A stretch of DNA of 64,000 nt from Sesamum alatum (GCA_034509735.1 JACGWO010000003.1:930001-994000); one strand, 5' to 3'. Counted from the first letter of the stretch, positions 1 to 11,796 are shown. Notes: a model not told the origin generated them from the sequence alone. Program-made: numbers and translations.

Positions 1-128
1 AACTTTTATAAATTTTATCCATATTGATGCATTGTAATTTGGAGAAAAAATAATATTATATTATTGATCTCATTATAATTTTAGTCATAATTACATTACA
101 GCCGTGCATAGCACGGGGCACACACTAG
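1..128 (+). mobile_element. Helitron 3' terminus (body begins outside window)
   Basis: A short GC-rich hairpin, CCGTGC-ATA-GCACGG at 102-116, stands in very AT-rich sequence. It is followed 8 nt later by CTAG (125-128) and then T. Helitrons end in a small hairpin about 10 nt before a CTRR terminus and insert between A and T, so the arrangement fits. Only the last 128 bases are in the window. I see no RepHel helicase coding, so it may be a non-autonomous copy. The 5' TC end cannot be checked. Confidence 0.65.
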
Positions 129-1509
129 TTTTCAATATAATAAGGATGTATTTATGATTATGTCAAATATAAGAGTATGGATATAGTTTACCCAAAAATA
201 AATGATTTTATTTAAAATATGTTTAACGGAAGAAATTTAGAATTAGGAAAGAAGGAAAAGTAAAGGTAAAATCTTTCTTGATTTTTATTTTTTTTCATTT
301 TTTGCACCAGGTCTTCAGCATCCAATTTGGTAAAAATCTCAATTATTATCACAGTTTTGTCACATCAAATAATTTCAAAATTCCAATATTTCAATGAACT
401 ACAGACTTAAATTGCGTAAAATTTAAAACCTACGAGTCTATAATGCCCACCCCCATAATCGATTGTTCTAAAAATGCCACCCCAAATTTTTATTCGACTA
501 GAAAAACAGTTTTGTGTGAATACCACGTGTGATGTAGGATGTTGAGTAAGCGTCATGTAAGCAAAATTCCCAACTTGACTTGTCCATATTTTAACAATTT
601 CGGCCAAATTCAAAACTCCAATGGGTCATATCGTGCAAAATCAATAAGTTCTGTGGCAAATTTGCCACCCTACAGTTTGGTATCCTTATAATGTCAACCC
701 CAACTTGTTTCTCGAGAAGTTTCTTATTAGTATACACTATAATTTTGGGTCAGTGTTTATGATTGCATGGTCCAACTTCGACATATCCTGTCCAATACTT
801 TAATACGTATTCGAAAACAAATCCAAAAATTTCAATAAATTCTTAAGCTTGGCAGTATTTCTGGCAGGGTTTATCTGTGTCCATGCAACGAACAAAAGCC
901 CAATGAAATCTGGCAAAAGGAATTTGATCGTTGAGTACATGGGTTGATGATTCTATATCATAACTTCACCAGAATGTGCAAACAAGATGCCATATTCTAC
1001 ATAGCTTGAATCTCGTAATCAGCTAAAGACTGAAAATATTACGGTCGAAATTATGCCCGATACAATAAAATTATCCTCAAGTCGGTCGCTCTAGGCTGAG
1101 CGAACACGGCCCATTGTGACACACCAAAGTATCAGGGCACAGCTAAAGATCAGTGAATATGTCCTAGTGACGATTAAAGCAATTTATTGAAAGAATATCC
1201 GAATTTAAGTGCCAACACAAATCACATATTACATAAATCCTTTTCCAAATGTACCACGTCTTTCTTACCAGTTGTTTCCAAACACTATGACACTGCTACC
1301 TGTGGACACAACTAGCGGAACTGAAAAGGCCAAATACCAGACAAATACTACTACAGTAAGCAGTTTGTGGTAATTTGTACAGCCACTTCGAAATCAAATA
1401 TACTCGGAAAGAATGGAACTAATATAAGGTGCAGAACACACAAGCGAGAATTTCCCAATAGGAATGCGGTGGATGGGATACCAACTCACAGGATCACAAT
1501 GGTCGTCCA
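129..1509. other. Intergenic, 3' flank of the Rab1 gene
   Basis: No convincing coding sequence on either strand. Between about 410 and 760 there are loose repeats of a phrase about missing gccacc/ggtggc motifs that look like a decayed dispersed repeat. The part nearest 1509 probably contains the 3' UTR of the Rab1 gene, but no clear polyadenylation signal decides its end. Confidence 0.4.
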
Positions 1510-4500
1510 CTAAGAGCAGCAGCCACTCTTCTGAGCAACAGGTTGTCCACGAATCTGCACAGTAGGTGGCCTTGCATTGTTCGATGCAGGCTGACTTGCC
1601 ATCCTGCGATATCGAGGCAAAATGAGATGTTCGGTAAAATATTTTTGTGGCAATGTTCACAAGAATAAAAGACAAATCCATTGTTCAGGACTACCAGAAA
1701 AGTTATATTCAATCCAGAAAACAGTCGCAAAGGAAGAATTCACATGATAACAAGCAAAGGAGGATAAAGGCATACCTGTTCTTGATGTCGGCAGACATAG
1801 CCATGAAAGCCTGTTCAACATTAGTGGCATTCTTTGCACTAGTCTCCATGAATGGAATGCCAATTTCATCCGCAAATGCCTTTTACAACAGCAGACAATG
1901 TATTTCAGTTACACTATCAGTCTAAAGCACTAGCATGTTTGGTAACAGATAAAAACCTACCTTTGCTGTTTCATACGGCACAGCTCTGTTGTCTGCAAGG
2001 TCACATTTGTTTCCTACGAGAAGCTTGTTTACATTTTCACTGGCATATCGATCAATTTCATTCAACCATTGCTTCACATTGTTGAAGCTCTCCTGGTCAG
2101 TTACATCATATACTATCTGCCAGAAGATCGAATGTTAAGAGTATATGGTTAAGAACTGAAACACAAAATTGCCTATTAGAGATGAATCAACAAGAAAGAG
2201 ACTAACTATAATTCCATGTGCACCGCGGTAGTAACTACTAGTTATAGTTCTGAATCGTTCTTGTCCAGCGGTATCCCACTGCAAGCAAAAATAAAAGGAA
2301 ATGTGAGGTCAAGCTCGCTCCTGAAAGGCAATCGTGCGTTGGAAACAAAGGAAGGACAAAGCTTTGCTGGATTTAGTTGCATCCAGTTGCCCCCATCTTT
2401 CAAAGAAAATATGAGATTAGAAACACATGTTTCAAATTTTATGACAAACAGCAGAATGAAGAAGGTACCATGAACACAAAGATACATATGTAGTTGAATG
2501 CATAAGCCACATGATCATGCACAAAGCTGAAAAGAAGGACCAAACATCTACACAAGGATATTTACCAACTTCCAGCAGCCTCAGGAAATCAAAGTGCTAA
2601 TCGAATATTAAAATATTAGTGCATATCCTATTTACCAAAAGCTATATAACTGCATTTGGACTGTTCAATACTGCAACAGTCAATATAATCAAATTGATTT
2701 ACTAGATCATTGTACTTGTTGACTAACACAAGGATAAAAGAATTACTGACAATAAGAAGATCCAATTAAGTTGTCATTTTAGTAAAGACATTAGTTTCTT
2801 TTCTCAAAATCAACATATCCATTTATTATATGAATTTCAAGTAGGAGTATGTTTGCGCTACAAAATTAATACAGGAACATGTATATTTGTCCTTCAAAAG
2901 ATTAATGTGTATTCATTTAGTCGCCTATTAACTAGTTAAAAGAACAAAAGATATCAAATATTCTGATAACCAGGAAGGTTAAACGATCCAAATGCTTAGT
3001 GACTATTCATAGGTAACACGGCCAGTTCTATACCTCATGATCAGAACGCATAGAAGAGGAAAAAACTTACAATCTGAAGCTTAATAGTCTTTCCATCTTG
3101 CTCCACAGTCCGAATTTTCTGTAGAAGTAAAAACATAGTCAGAAGATTCAGAACTGTGATTGAACCAGGTAAAACTTACCACAGCAAAAAACCCAAGCCC
3201 TTACAAAGTCAACACCAATTGTACTGATGTAACTGTCCAGGTAGGAATCATCCTGTATGAAAAGTCACAACAAAGGTAAGTCACTGAACCAGATTGTACC
3301 ATAACTCAAACAGCCACACATTATATGATGATTTTATTGCATAGGTGAGCACTTATTAGAAAGAGTAAAGATATTCACCACCAGAAGATACATAATATCT
3401 AATAGTTTCATATACTTAGTTGCTTAGACAACCACTATATCGAACTGCAACAACTTTTAAATGAATACCATTTTCAAGCTATTGGCTCAAAACCCTCAAA
3501 AGACGACATGAAGTGTAATTCTGATTTTGACTAAAAGAATTCACCATACTGTAGTGGCAAAAGGCCTGATGTTCAGTACTGTTTCACAAAATGGCTATCA
3601 TCATATTTGATTAGTAGAGAGAAGAGGATCCGTCTAAGCAAGAACTAACATAGCCAACATCCACTGCAGTTTCTATTCAAGTACCACGATTAAGAAATAT
3701 GTAGAAACTTACAGCAAATCTCAGGAGAAGACATGACTTTCCAACACCTGAATCTCCAATTAAAAGAAGCTTGAACAAGTAGTCACTGAAAGACACAAAC
3801 ATCAAATACCAAATGAATTACATAACGATAATGTCATCTAGAATTGCAAGATACAGGCAACTGAATTCCATATTTTGCTGAATATGTGAACTTATAACTA
3901 TTCTGCCCCACTACAGCATAAAAATGAGAAGATATTTGAGTGTATGAACCAAATAACAGTTGGTTTGCTTGGGTAATTTTATGGTGAATATATCCTTTAA
4001 TCCATTCATCCATTCGTCCATTCATCCATAAATAGAAGTAGAGTTATATGGCTACTTCTACCAGATAGTGGAAACACAGGAAGGTTTTGTAAGACATTAG
4101 ATAATCCCATAACCAACATGAACTTCAAAATCAACAAGAAAAGTAATTTTACAACATTAAGCATGCATCAATCAACTAATACTAGCTTAGTTTCTGAAGC
4201 TCCTACTTCTGTATGCAGACACAATTCTCTGATCACCCGATTTTATGTAAGTCCATATGAGTTAGTGAGATGACCACAATTTAAGATTAGAAGAATAAAA
4301 AACACTACTTCAGCCCAATAAGCTGCACAAGTCACTACAAATCTGATTTCATAGATCAATCTAGAACTACCACAATTTCGGTAAACCAGAGACCGAAAAC
4401 ATGAAAAAAGAATCAAATTTTAATTCACTTTTCATCATCGAGATGGCAAAATTAGCCACCAAAAGAAAATCCATAAAGACACAATTAGAGAATAATCCTG

Positions 4501-4788
4501 ACCTTTAACATATCACAAACTACAATCAACTTTACCAGGGAAAAAAAAAAACCCATAAATAAATAAGCAAAAATTTCAGCTTCAGAAAAGCGAAAAAATC
4601 ATGGATCTAATACAACAGCAAAATTAAACAGAATTCTCACACAGTTCCAACCAAAAAGTAACTGGATCTATAAAATCCAAGCAAATACAAACACAAATCC
4701 TATCCTACAAGACCACCGAAAATTTTCCTAAGCATCTCATCGTTTCTCAAAATTCCCAAAGAAAAGAGATTTACTATTCCGGATTCAT
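1510..4788 (-). CDS. RABD2: Rab1-type small GTPase, RABD2 subclass (8 exons)
   Basis: Small GTPase for ER-to-Golgi vesicle traffic. Exons on the minus strand are 4775-4788, 3713-3785, 3205-3252, 3071-3118, 2207-2278, 1961-2116, 1776-1879 and 1510-1603. All introns are GT-AG and the joined CDS is 609 nt (202 residues), the usual Rab1 length. Motifs seen: P-loop GDSGVGKS at 15-22, switch I threonine T40 in STIGVDF, DTAGQE at 63-68, NKCD at 121-124, SAK at 151-153, and a C-terminal CCS with cysteines 200-201 for double geranylgeranylation. The start MNPEYDYLFK and the glycine in the P-loop match RABD2 rather than RABD1. The first coding exon is only 14 nt and intron 1 is 989 bp. Every key residue is present and no frameshift is seen, so it looks functional. 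Confidence 0.96.
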
Positions 4789-5678
4789 GATTGGATGCGC
4801 TGATTAGATGGCGGGGGTGCGGGACTATTCTCCTTCCGACGGACCAAGATCGTCTGGGACACGGAAACAGCGCCGGAGGAGTTGACCGGAGTTGGGGGAG
4901 AGCAGAAAGTTTGGCGCTAGTAATTAATGAAAAAAATGAAAAACACTGGAAAACGAATAGGGGTCTGAGGGAAATGCCGTTGCCTTTTTTTTATAGAAAA
5001 AAAGAAGAAAGAAATACCGACAGCGGACGATTGGCGAAGACTTCCACGAAAGAGCCCTCCTACTTTACGGAAATTACACGCGGCACCACAAAAGTTTTCT
5101 TAATTAATTTAAAATTAGTGCGATCTCTAATTTGGAATTAATTCTTTCTCATCTCACCACAACTCCTTTTTCCTTTTTTTTTTTTATTTTAATGGAAAGA
5201 AGAAAAAGACAGGTATGAGAATTCTCGTCCAAAACTCATCTCAACACAACTAGACTAAAAGACGACTTGGAAAAAAGTTTGTCCAAGGCAAATAATATGA
5301 TATAATATACTTGTCATGTGATTAGTTTATATCTACTCATATTTAATTCAAGCTAACATTTGCGAAGACATTTATATATGTATGAATAAACATAGTGTCT
5401 TGTTATTTAGGGTAAATCGAATCGACATCACCTGAAATTAAATTTAATTATAAGTATACCCCTTGAGAGAGTACTAATTTAATTTATCATGGGGGATGTT
5501 TGTGTAAATTTTTGTCTCTAAAATGTATTGATATAAATTATAAATATAACTTCAAGGGATGTATTTTATAATTTATAATGAGTATGGAGCATTTGTGTAA
5601 CTAGATATAAATTCAAGGGGTATTGATGTAATTTAGGTAAAATTACACTTTAAGTCCCATAAGATAAAAGGTTCAACA
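4789..5678. other. Upstream region of the Rab1 gene
   Basis: The first 110 bases upstream of the Rab1 start codon are clearly GC-richer than the surroundings and probably hold the 5' UTR and promoter. No TATA box is obvious. An open frame here on the plus strand (4791-5141) is antisense to the leader and not supported. From about 5409 to 5640 there is AT-rich sequence with ends resembling the foldback elements further right (GGGTAAAT at one end, ATTTAGGTAAAAT at the other), too degraded to call. Confidence 0.4.
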
Positions 5679-5967
5679 CAATACAAGAAAAATGTTGAAT
5701 AGCAATAAAAAAATATTAGCGTCGAGCTAATTAGCAAGTAAAATTATCGTTACTAATTTACTTTATTTGATATGAGAAATTTACTTGCTAATACATTTAG
5801 CAACGAAATTTACTTGCTAACGAATTTAGCAACGATTTTTTAATATATATATATATATATATATATTAAATAGTGTAGATTAGCAATGAAAACTTTTCTT
5901 GTTAATTAGATCGACGCTGATTTTAGCATCAAATTTTTTATAGTTATTAAGCTATTTTTTTGTAGTG
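5679..5967. mobile_element. CACTA-type non-autonomous element, copy 1
   Basis: A 289-bp element with ends CAATACAAGAAAAA and TTTTTTTGTAGTG, the second being the inverse of CACTACAAAAAAA. CACTA (En/Spm, CMC) transposons start with CACTA and duplicate 3 bp on insertion; here ACA occurs on both sides (5676-5678 and 5968-5970). The inside holds inverted subrepeats around 'lacking/acttgctaa' type motifs and an (AT)n run at 5837-5867. No coding capacity. The third base of the left end is mutated (C to A). Confidence 0.7.
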
Positions 5968-5970
5968 ACA

Positions 5971-6130
5971 CTTTTAGTCCTCGGTTTTACAAAAATTTTA
6001 AAATGATCCCAAAATTAAAAATTTTGATACATTTAGTCCACTTCTTTACGGAATTTTTAAAATGGTCTCAAAATTGAGAAAACGCGACATAATTAGTCAA
6101 ATGTCCAAGTTTCCGTCAAAACAATAGACG
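5971..6130. repeat. Dispersed repeat with 'ctttTAGTCC' units
   Basis: Two to three imperfect units of about 60 bp, each with an acatttagtcc-like phrase followed by tttttaaaatg-tctcaaaattgag. A related block is at about 13590-13800. It is non-coding. The units suggest a tandemly built dispersed repeat of unknown class. Confidence 0.5.
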
Positions 6131-7905
6131 ACAAGAATGTTGGATAGCTTGCACATAATATGTATTTCCCATATGGAAAGTCTAATTAAGTTTTAAGTAC
6201 TTAATAAAGAATTATCCAACTTAAAATTTAAAATGAAAATTTGAGAGAATAATTAAGAAAAGGGGGGATATATATTATTTAATATATAAATTCACTTGGC
6301 ACTTGGCACGTCTATCCGGTGAAAGAACATAATATTTTATTTTATTTTTGGAAATTCTGTTTTATACTTATTTTATTCTTTTATAGAGGTTGCAAATAAT
6401 AAATAGCATTTTTTTTTAATAAAAGAAGATATCTTTTTTCCGATTTTAAGACTATTTTGAAATTCCCATAAAGTAAAGGATTAAACGTGTCAATTCAATT
6501 TCAGGATCATTTTGAATATCCCATAAAGTAGAGGACTACACGTAGTACGAAATATGGAATTTTGTCATGCAATTTATCCCATTCTTTAATTTATTTGATT
6601 TTTTTTCAGTTATATTAGTTATTTAATCCAAATTTGTAAATAAAGTTTTGACTAAATTGATTTTATTATTGTTTGGTGGGATGGATAAAAATTTAAATTT
6701 TGAAATTATGTTGAAGTTTATGAAACTGCATCATTAACCCATTAAGGCCTCGTTTACATCAGTATTGTGTTTACTTCATTTTGAAGACAAGTATTTACAT
6801 CCCAAAGTCTAAGTTGCAGTTGGACCATTGATTGAAATTATGGGGAAAATAGAAATTTATTGTTATTCTAATTATTATCCATCAAAACGAATGAAATTGT
6901 TCACATGAGTTTGCTTATTCGAGTCAATTCCCCCTTCAACTAGGATTAAAAAGAAAAAAGAAACAAAACCCTCCACTGTGATCAAAATTTAAATTAGATG
7001 CTAGTAATTCTTCGGAGGCAGGGTCGTCGGATCATAGAGACCGTGAAGATTTCATCTTGATCGCCGCAACAACTTTAACATGGATAAATAAGGTTATCCA
7101 AGCTGAAACAAAAGTATTATAGCAAGCAATATAATTTGTAACTGATCACAATATCGAGAACCCCATTTTGAATCTGACTCTCTTTTGTCAGTGAAAATGA
7201 TACTTGGTCGCAATAAAAGTGCATATTGCACATCAAAAAAATGTATTGAACAGATGAAGGTCACCCCTTGTCACTGACTTGTATGGAAAATTCAATTTAT
7301 TGGCAGGCAAGTAACTCAATACAAATCACTTAACTTAGAATGATTTTATTGAGTCCGATTGTATTTTGAATACTCTAAACTCGAACAATTCAACTTATGT
7401 TTTTATCCAACTGATACTTCAAATAGATACATTATATTTTTTATATTTTAAAAATTATGATAAAGCAAGTAGTTCTGATTTGAATACTATGAGTTAGTGC
7501 TATTTAAGATTCCTGTTTACTAATCATAGTTTGCATTCACATATTCTTTTCCTATGCTCCACATTTCAAAATTTCAAATTCTAATGATTGATCATGAAAT
7601 TTTCACAAATAAAACATTAATTAAGATTTTGGCGCACATAAATTATCAATCACAATCACTTAATAATTGAGTAATTTGCAGGTTGTACATACTTATTAAT
7701 ACAATTTAATTAATCGAATAAATGTGATAGAACGTGTAAGAAAATTTAATTAAAAAACAAAACTCCACCTAGTAATTATCTATTACAATCCCATCAAATC
7801 TATCACGTAACAAGTGCCAAAATAAATTCCATCTGGAATTTCTCAATTCGCTCGAAAAATATCAAAAAAAGAAAAGAAAAAAAAAAAAAGAAAGGAAATG
7901 TTTCA
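6131..7905. other. AT-rich intergenic region
   Basis: No gene with convincing similarity. A 46-codon open stretch at 6982-7122 on the plus strand, reading through ASNSSEAGSSDHRDRED and ending in TAG, is preceded by a plausible splice acceptor (ttaaattag). It could be a decayed exon, but I cannot assign it. The rest is AT-rich sequence with poly(A) runs near 7870-7890, just downstream of the membrane-protein gene. Confidence 0.35.
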
Positions 7906-10243
7906 TCATGATTTGTTTTGTGAAAATATGTTCTTGGCATCTCCTATTTTTGAGGGATCCAAATCTCCCAATTCCACAGGCAAATGTCCTGTGCCATCAC
8001 TGTCAAGATCTCCATCAATTCCCATTCCTTCAACCTTTGCTCCTATGGAACTCCCCTTCAAATCTACATCTGCTAATTGCAAAACAAGTTCATTAAATTT
8101 TTACGATGATTAATTAATATTTGTCATGATTTTTATTATGATCAAAATATTTATCATGGTTTTAACTATTGCTAATTTTTTACCTCACTTAAAATACAAC
8201 GACTAATGGTCGTCGTGGAGCTGTGGTTAATTACTTGAATTTCCTATATTTTTTTTTGTTCTTTTGACCATAATAATTAATTCATAGTGAACAATTGTAT
8301 TTCTTCTGATGATTGATGATTTATGCTCAAATTTCAGATAATTGGACGAATTATAAAACCAAAACATGGTTTTATCTTATTGCAAAAAAATTGATAATTA
8401 ATCGTCACAATTAAAAATAAATAGTCATAGTAAATTAGTCATTGAATACGGCGATGCGTAATTTTGCGTGTGCAGCTAAATCATTTGAACAGCTAAAAAT
8501 CATAGCAAAAACCTTTGCTATGGTTCATAGTAAAGCAAAAATAGTTTTCATGGTGGATATCTAAGTTTTTACAATATTGATTTTTATTTAATCATGATTA
8601 ATAATAATTTTTACCACGGTTTTAGTCCATAATCAACAAAATTGTAGCCAATTTTTTTCTAGTATTATCAATTAATATTACATCCCCAATTAATATATAC
8701 ACATTATATGCGCAAAATACTACACTAACAATATGAATAATTAATATACACGACGTGCATGAATTAAATAAAATATAAAACACATCATTAATTTATGTAG
8801 AAGATCGTATTAGCGTTTATGTCATCATTAATTTATATAGAAGATCGTATCAGCGTTTATGTCCTTTTTCTTACACTACAAGAAAATAACTTAATAGCTA
8901 TGGAAAATATCAGTATCGAATTAATTAGTAAGTAAAATTCTTACTAAATTCGTTGCTAATTTACATTATTTAGTATAAAAAATTTACTTGATAATGAATT
9001 AGGAACGAATTGTTTAAAAAATATATTAAATAATATAAATTAATAAAGAATTTTATAACAAGAATTCTACTTACTATTTAATTAGCTCGGCGCTGATTTC
9101 AGCATCAAATTTTTTTTTATAGCTATTAAATCATTTTCTAGTAGTGATATTCCTAAATGGCCACAATCCCATTTTCTTTTGATCATTCAGAAGAGACTTA
9201 TAAGTATTGAATGATCACTTTATTTATAAAGGAAAAAAAAAAATTTCAAAGCCAGATAAGATAAAATATTATGAGGTCGAATCTCATTATCATCCACTTT
9301 TTCTTTTTCTCATAAAGAAAAAGACTTTTATGTACAAAATTGACAAAAAAGAAACACTACCAACATGTACAAAGACGCGTTAAAAATATTAAATATTAAA
9401 TGATCGTTCGCTCTAGTCACTTAAACTTGTAAAAATTAGAAATTTCACTAATTCTATAACATTTTTCAAACAGAAAATAATGCACACAAAGGCATTATAC
9501 TATAAGTTTTATGGGGGACAACTCAACGTTTTCGCTCAATAAGTTTATACAGGAGATCTTGTAGTCCAATCTAGAGGGGTTAATATAATTTATCTTTCTG
9601 TGATATTGCAAACGAGTAAATTATCCCCTTATGAAAAAGAAATAGCAATTCACTTCCCCATATTCTTTGAAATAGAACAATTTACCTCCCTGTCTAGGGA
9701 GGTAAATTGCTCCATTTTAAAAAACACAGGGAGATAAATTGATCCATTTTAAAAAATACGGGGAGATAAATTGATTTATTTTAAAAAATATAGGCAAATA
9801 AATTACTATTTTATTTTTTATAAGAAGATAATTTGCTCATTTACAATATGATAGAATTGCTTGCATTCTTTCCCCAATCTAGATGTATGCGATAAGTTGA
9901 GTGTGTACTTTTATAAAAAAACAAAAGAAGTATTATACGATAAGCCAAGAAAGTAATAAGAGAGAAACAAGAAGGTCGATCGACACTGACCCGGATTAGA
10001 AAAAAACCAGAGAATGAAACCACAAAAGAGCAGCACCAATGGTATGATGTGGACCGCATTCTCCGCAAACCTGGCGCGCGATTTTTCCTTCTTAGCCGCC
10101 TCCGACAGGGGCTCGTACATCGGCAGCTCACTGTCCCGCTGCGACAGCGCCTTCAGTGCTGTCGGCACCTTCGACGAGGGGGACGAAGAGTAGTAGCTGT
10201 ACTGATCGTCAGGGACCCGATTCGTGCTGGCTGATCGATACAT
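7906..10243 (-). CDS. Small single-pass membrane protein of unknown function (2 exons)
   Basis: Exon 1 is 9991-10243 and exon 2 is 7906-8069. The donor G|GTCAGT and acceptor GCAG|AT restore an Asp codon across a 1921-bp phase-1 intron. The joined CDS is 417 nt (138 residues). The start is MYRSASTNRVPDD; residues 1-45 are Ser/Tyr-rich and polar. A basic AAKKEKSRARFAENA stretch (49-63) precedes one transmembrane helix (about 64-81, IIPLVLLFCGFILWFF). The tail after SNPD is acidic and Gly/Asp-rich, ending in LGDLDPSK and SQNKS. The layout suggests a cytosolic basic N-terminus and a short tail across the membrane. It resembles a small plant-only family I know only as uncharacterised. A splice acceptor at 10257 (gcatgcag) just upstream of the ATG suggests a 5' UTR intron. 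Read as one exon, the protein would run into intron sequence and stop at 9911. Confidence 0.78.
8095..8660. repeat. Dispersed repeat within the membrane-protein intron
   Basis: AT-rich sequence with repeated phrases such as atcatggttttaac, taaatagtcatagta and aaaaatagttttcatggtgga. The same series, in the same order, occurs at about 14015-14285 upstream of the dioxygenase gene. This is therefore a dispersed repeat, probably a decayed DNA element. No clear termini or target duplication. Confidence 0.5.
8874..9146. mobile_element. CACTA-type non-autonomous element, copy 2
   Basis: A 273-bp element starting CACTACAAGAAAATAAC and ending CTAGTAGTG, with an interior closely like copy 1 at 5679-5967 (shared phrases include ttagtaagtaaaattc and gctgatttcagcatcaaa). 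Flanks are TTA and ATA, which agree at two of three positions with the 3-bp duplication of this superfamily. It lies in the intron of the small membrane-protein gene. No coding capacity. Confidence 0.72.
9575..9873. mobile_element. Foldback element with 9-bp target duplication, copy 1
   Basis: A 299-bp palindromic element. The arms carry degenerate repeats of a unit like GAGCAATTTACCTCCCTGT and fold back around about 9692-9700, and the outer arms pair gatattgcaaacgagtaaat with atttgctcatttacaatat. The 9-bp sequence CCAATCTAG lies directly on both sides (9566-9574 and 9874-9882), the duplication length of Mutator-like transposases. It sits in the membrane-protein intron, 117 bp from the donor site. 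A relative in opposite orientation is at 15302-15568. Confidence 0.78.
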
Positions 10244-10590
10244 TGTCGACCCGTTCTACCTAATTCTGCATGCAACAGAAATGGAGGAAAAGTTTATAGC
10301 ATCTGTTGCTTTTGTGTTTTTTTTAAGGCTTGTGTGTCTGAAATATGATACGGAGTTGAGGGGCAGAATTGGATTTGAACAAGTACATGTGTTGAACTAA
10401 AAGTTTTTTGTGGTCTGGATGTATTCAAACTTTTCCGTAAATAGAAACCCGGAAGAAGTGCAAGATCGATGGGCTCGTTTTGAGGTCATTGTTACAGATG
10501 TTGAATAGTGCAGCAGCAGTTGTTTCGTATGTTTTCATCTTATCTTGAAACTGATCATCTATATTTAGGTTGCGCGCATCCTATTTTTAT
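10244..10590. other. 5' flank of the membrane-protein gene
   Basis: Contains a likely 5' UTR splice acceptor at about 10257 on the minus strand. The matching donor and first exon cannot be fixed. No clear TATA box. Nothing else supported. Confidence 0.35.
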
Positions 10591-11078
10591 AGGATAATTA
10601 CACGATGGCTATATGTGGTCTCGAAAATTACGTCTAATATACTTGAGATTTGTTTTTGTTTAACAAATAAATCTGTTCGTTGGTCAAAATTCACAAAATT
10701 TGTTGATATTAACAAAAACATTGAAAGAAAATCGATATATATCATCGATTGACTTATTACTGAATTATTGCAGGTTCTACAAATCTTTTTATGATCAAAT
10801 TAAACTTATACAATTATACATGTTAATGCATGTGAGGAGTAGTTTAGTTAAAAGAGATTTATTTGACATGCAATAAGTCAATTGAAGGTAAATATCGATA
10901 TTTATTTAAATTTTTTTGTTATATCAACAAATTCGGTAGATTTTAACTAACGGAGGGACCTATTTGTTAGACAGAAACAAACCTTAATAATACTAGCTAG
11001 ATGTAATTTTTTAAACAATAAAGATTTATGTGTAATTACATCAAACTTAAGAATATGGGATGTAATTAATTATCCCTA
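10591..11078. mobile_element. Foldback (inverted-repeat) element
   Basis: About 490 bp whose two halves are imperfect reverse complements. For example gagatttgtttttgttta (left) pairs with aacagaaacaaacc (right), and aatttgttgatatt pairs with atatcaacaaatt. Ends are near AGGATAATTAC and GTAATTAATTATCCC. No clean target duplication. The terminal resemblance to the element at 11999 suggests the same Mutator-like class, but this is inference. Confidence 0.5.
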
Positions 11079-11342
11079 TCTTTTTAGTTGGGGGTGGAGG
11101 GCTTCTAGTATTCAGCACGTAGTACTTGAACTAGAGGGTCATGTGTGGATCTGTGCATCCAAACGTACACGGGCAATCAATTATGATTATTGTAATAGTC
11201 GATATGATTGATTGTATTTGATTTATTTCAATCAATAATATTCATCGCTTTCACTTCAAAAAAAGAATCACACATATTATTGATTAAGTGGCTCATAATT
11301 TCACTTGAGTACAAACTTGTAAGGACAACAATAAAATGTTTA

Positions 11343-11796
11343 GGTGAATTACAATGAACTCTCATAAATTTTGACATAATTACGAATACCCTCTCATTAT
11401 TTGAAAAATTATTCACGCCTATTGATTTTATCAGCCATCCAACAACTAGCCCAATCCCTTGTCCCTGCCAGGTTTTTATTCATTTTTTGTGATGAATTGA
11501 CCGAAATGCTCCTGTAAACTATGTTTTATAATTTTTCCATGTACTAAGTGGCCTTTTTCTTTATGCAGTTTTTCAAAATTTTTCATCCACCTTTTCCTTT
11601 CTTTTTTACAATTTCTCAATTTACTTTTTTTTTTAAATAAAAAATATAGCTAAGGCAAAGTTGATATTTTCAGCCCACACTCAAAAATTACATAATTTCA
11701 TCAAGCATTATGTGAATATTGATAATTAATTTCCCAAAAAACAAAAAAAGATTCGTAATTATGTCAAATTGTGGGAGAGCTCGTTATCATTTATCC
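11343..11796. mobile_element. Foldback element related to the one at 11999
   Basis: The left arm (ggtgaattacaatgaact, then ttttgacataattacgaat) matches the reverse complement of the right arm (attcgtaattatgtcaaat ... gagctcgttatcatttatcc). The flanking 9-mers AAATGTTTA and AAATTTCTT agree at six of nine positions, so a decayed 9-bp duplication is possible. The interior (about 11450-11700) is non-coding. Confidence 0.5.

Noticed and set aside
1647..2473. Overlapping ORFs of 72-92 codons on both strands.
   Set aside because: They cross exon-intron borders of the Rab1 gene and are shadows of it.
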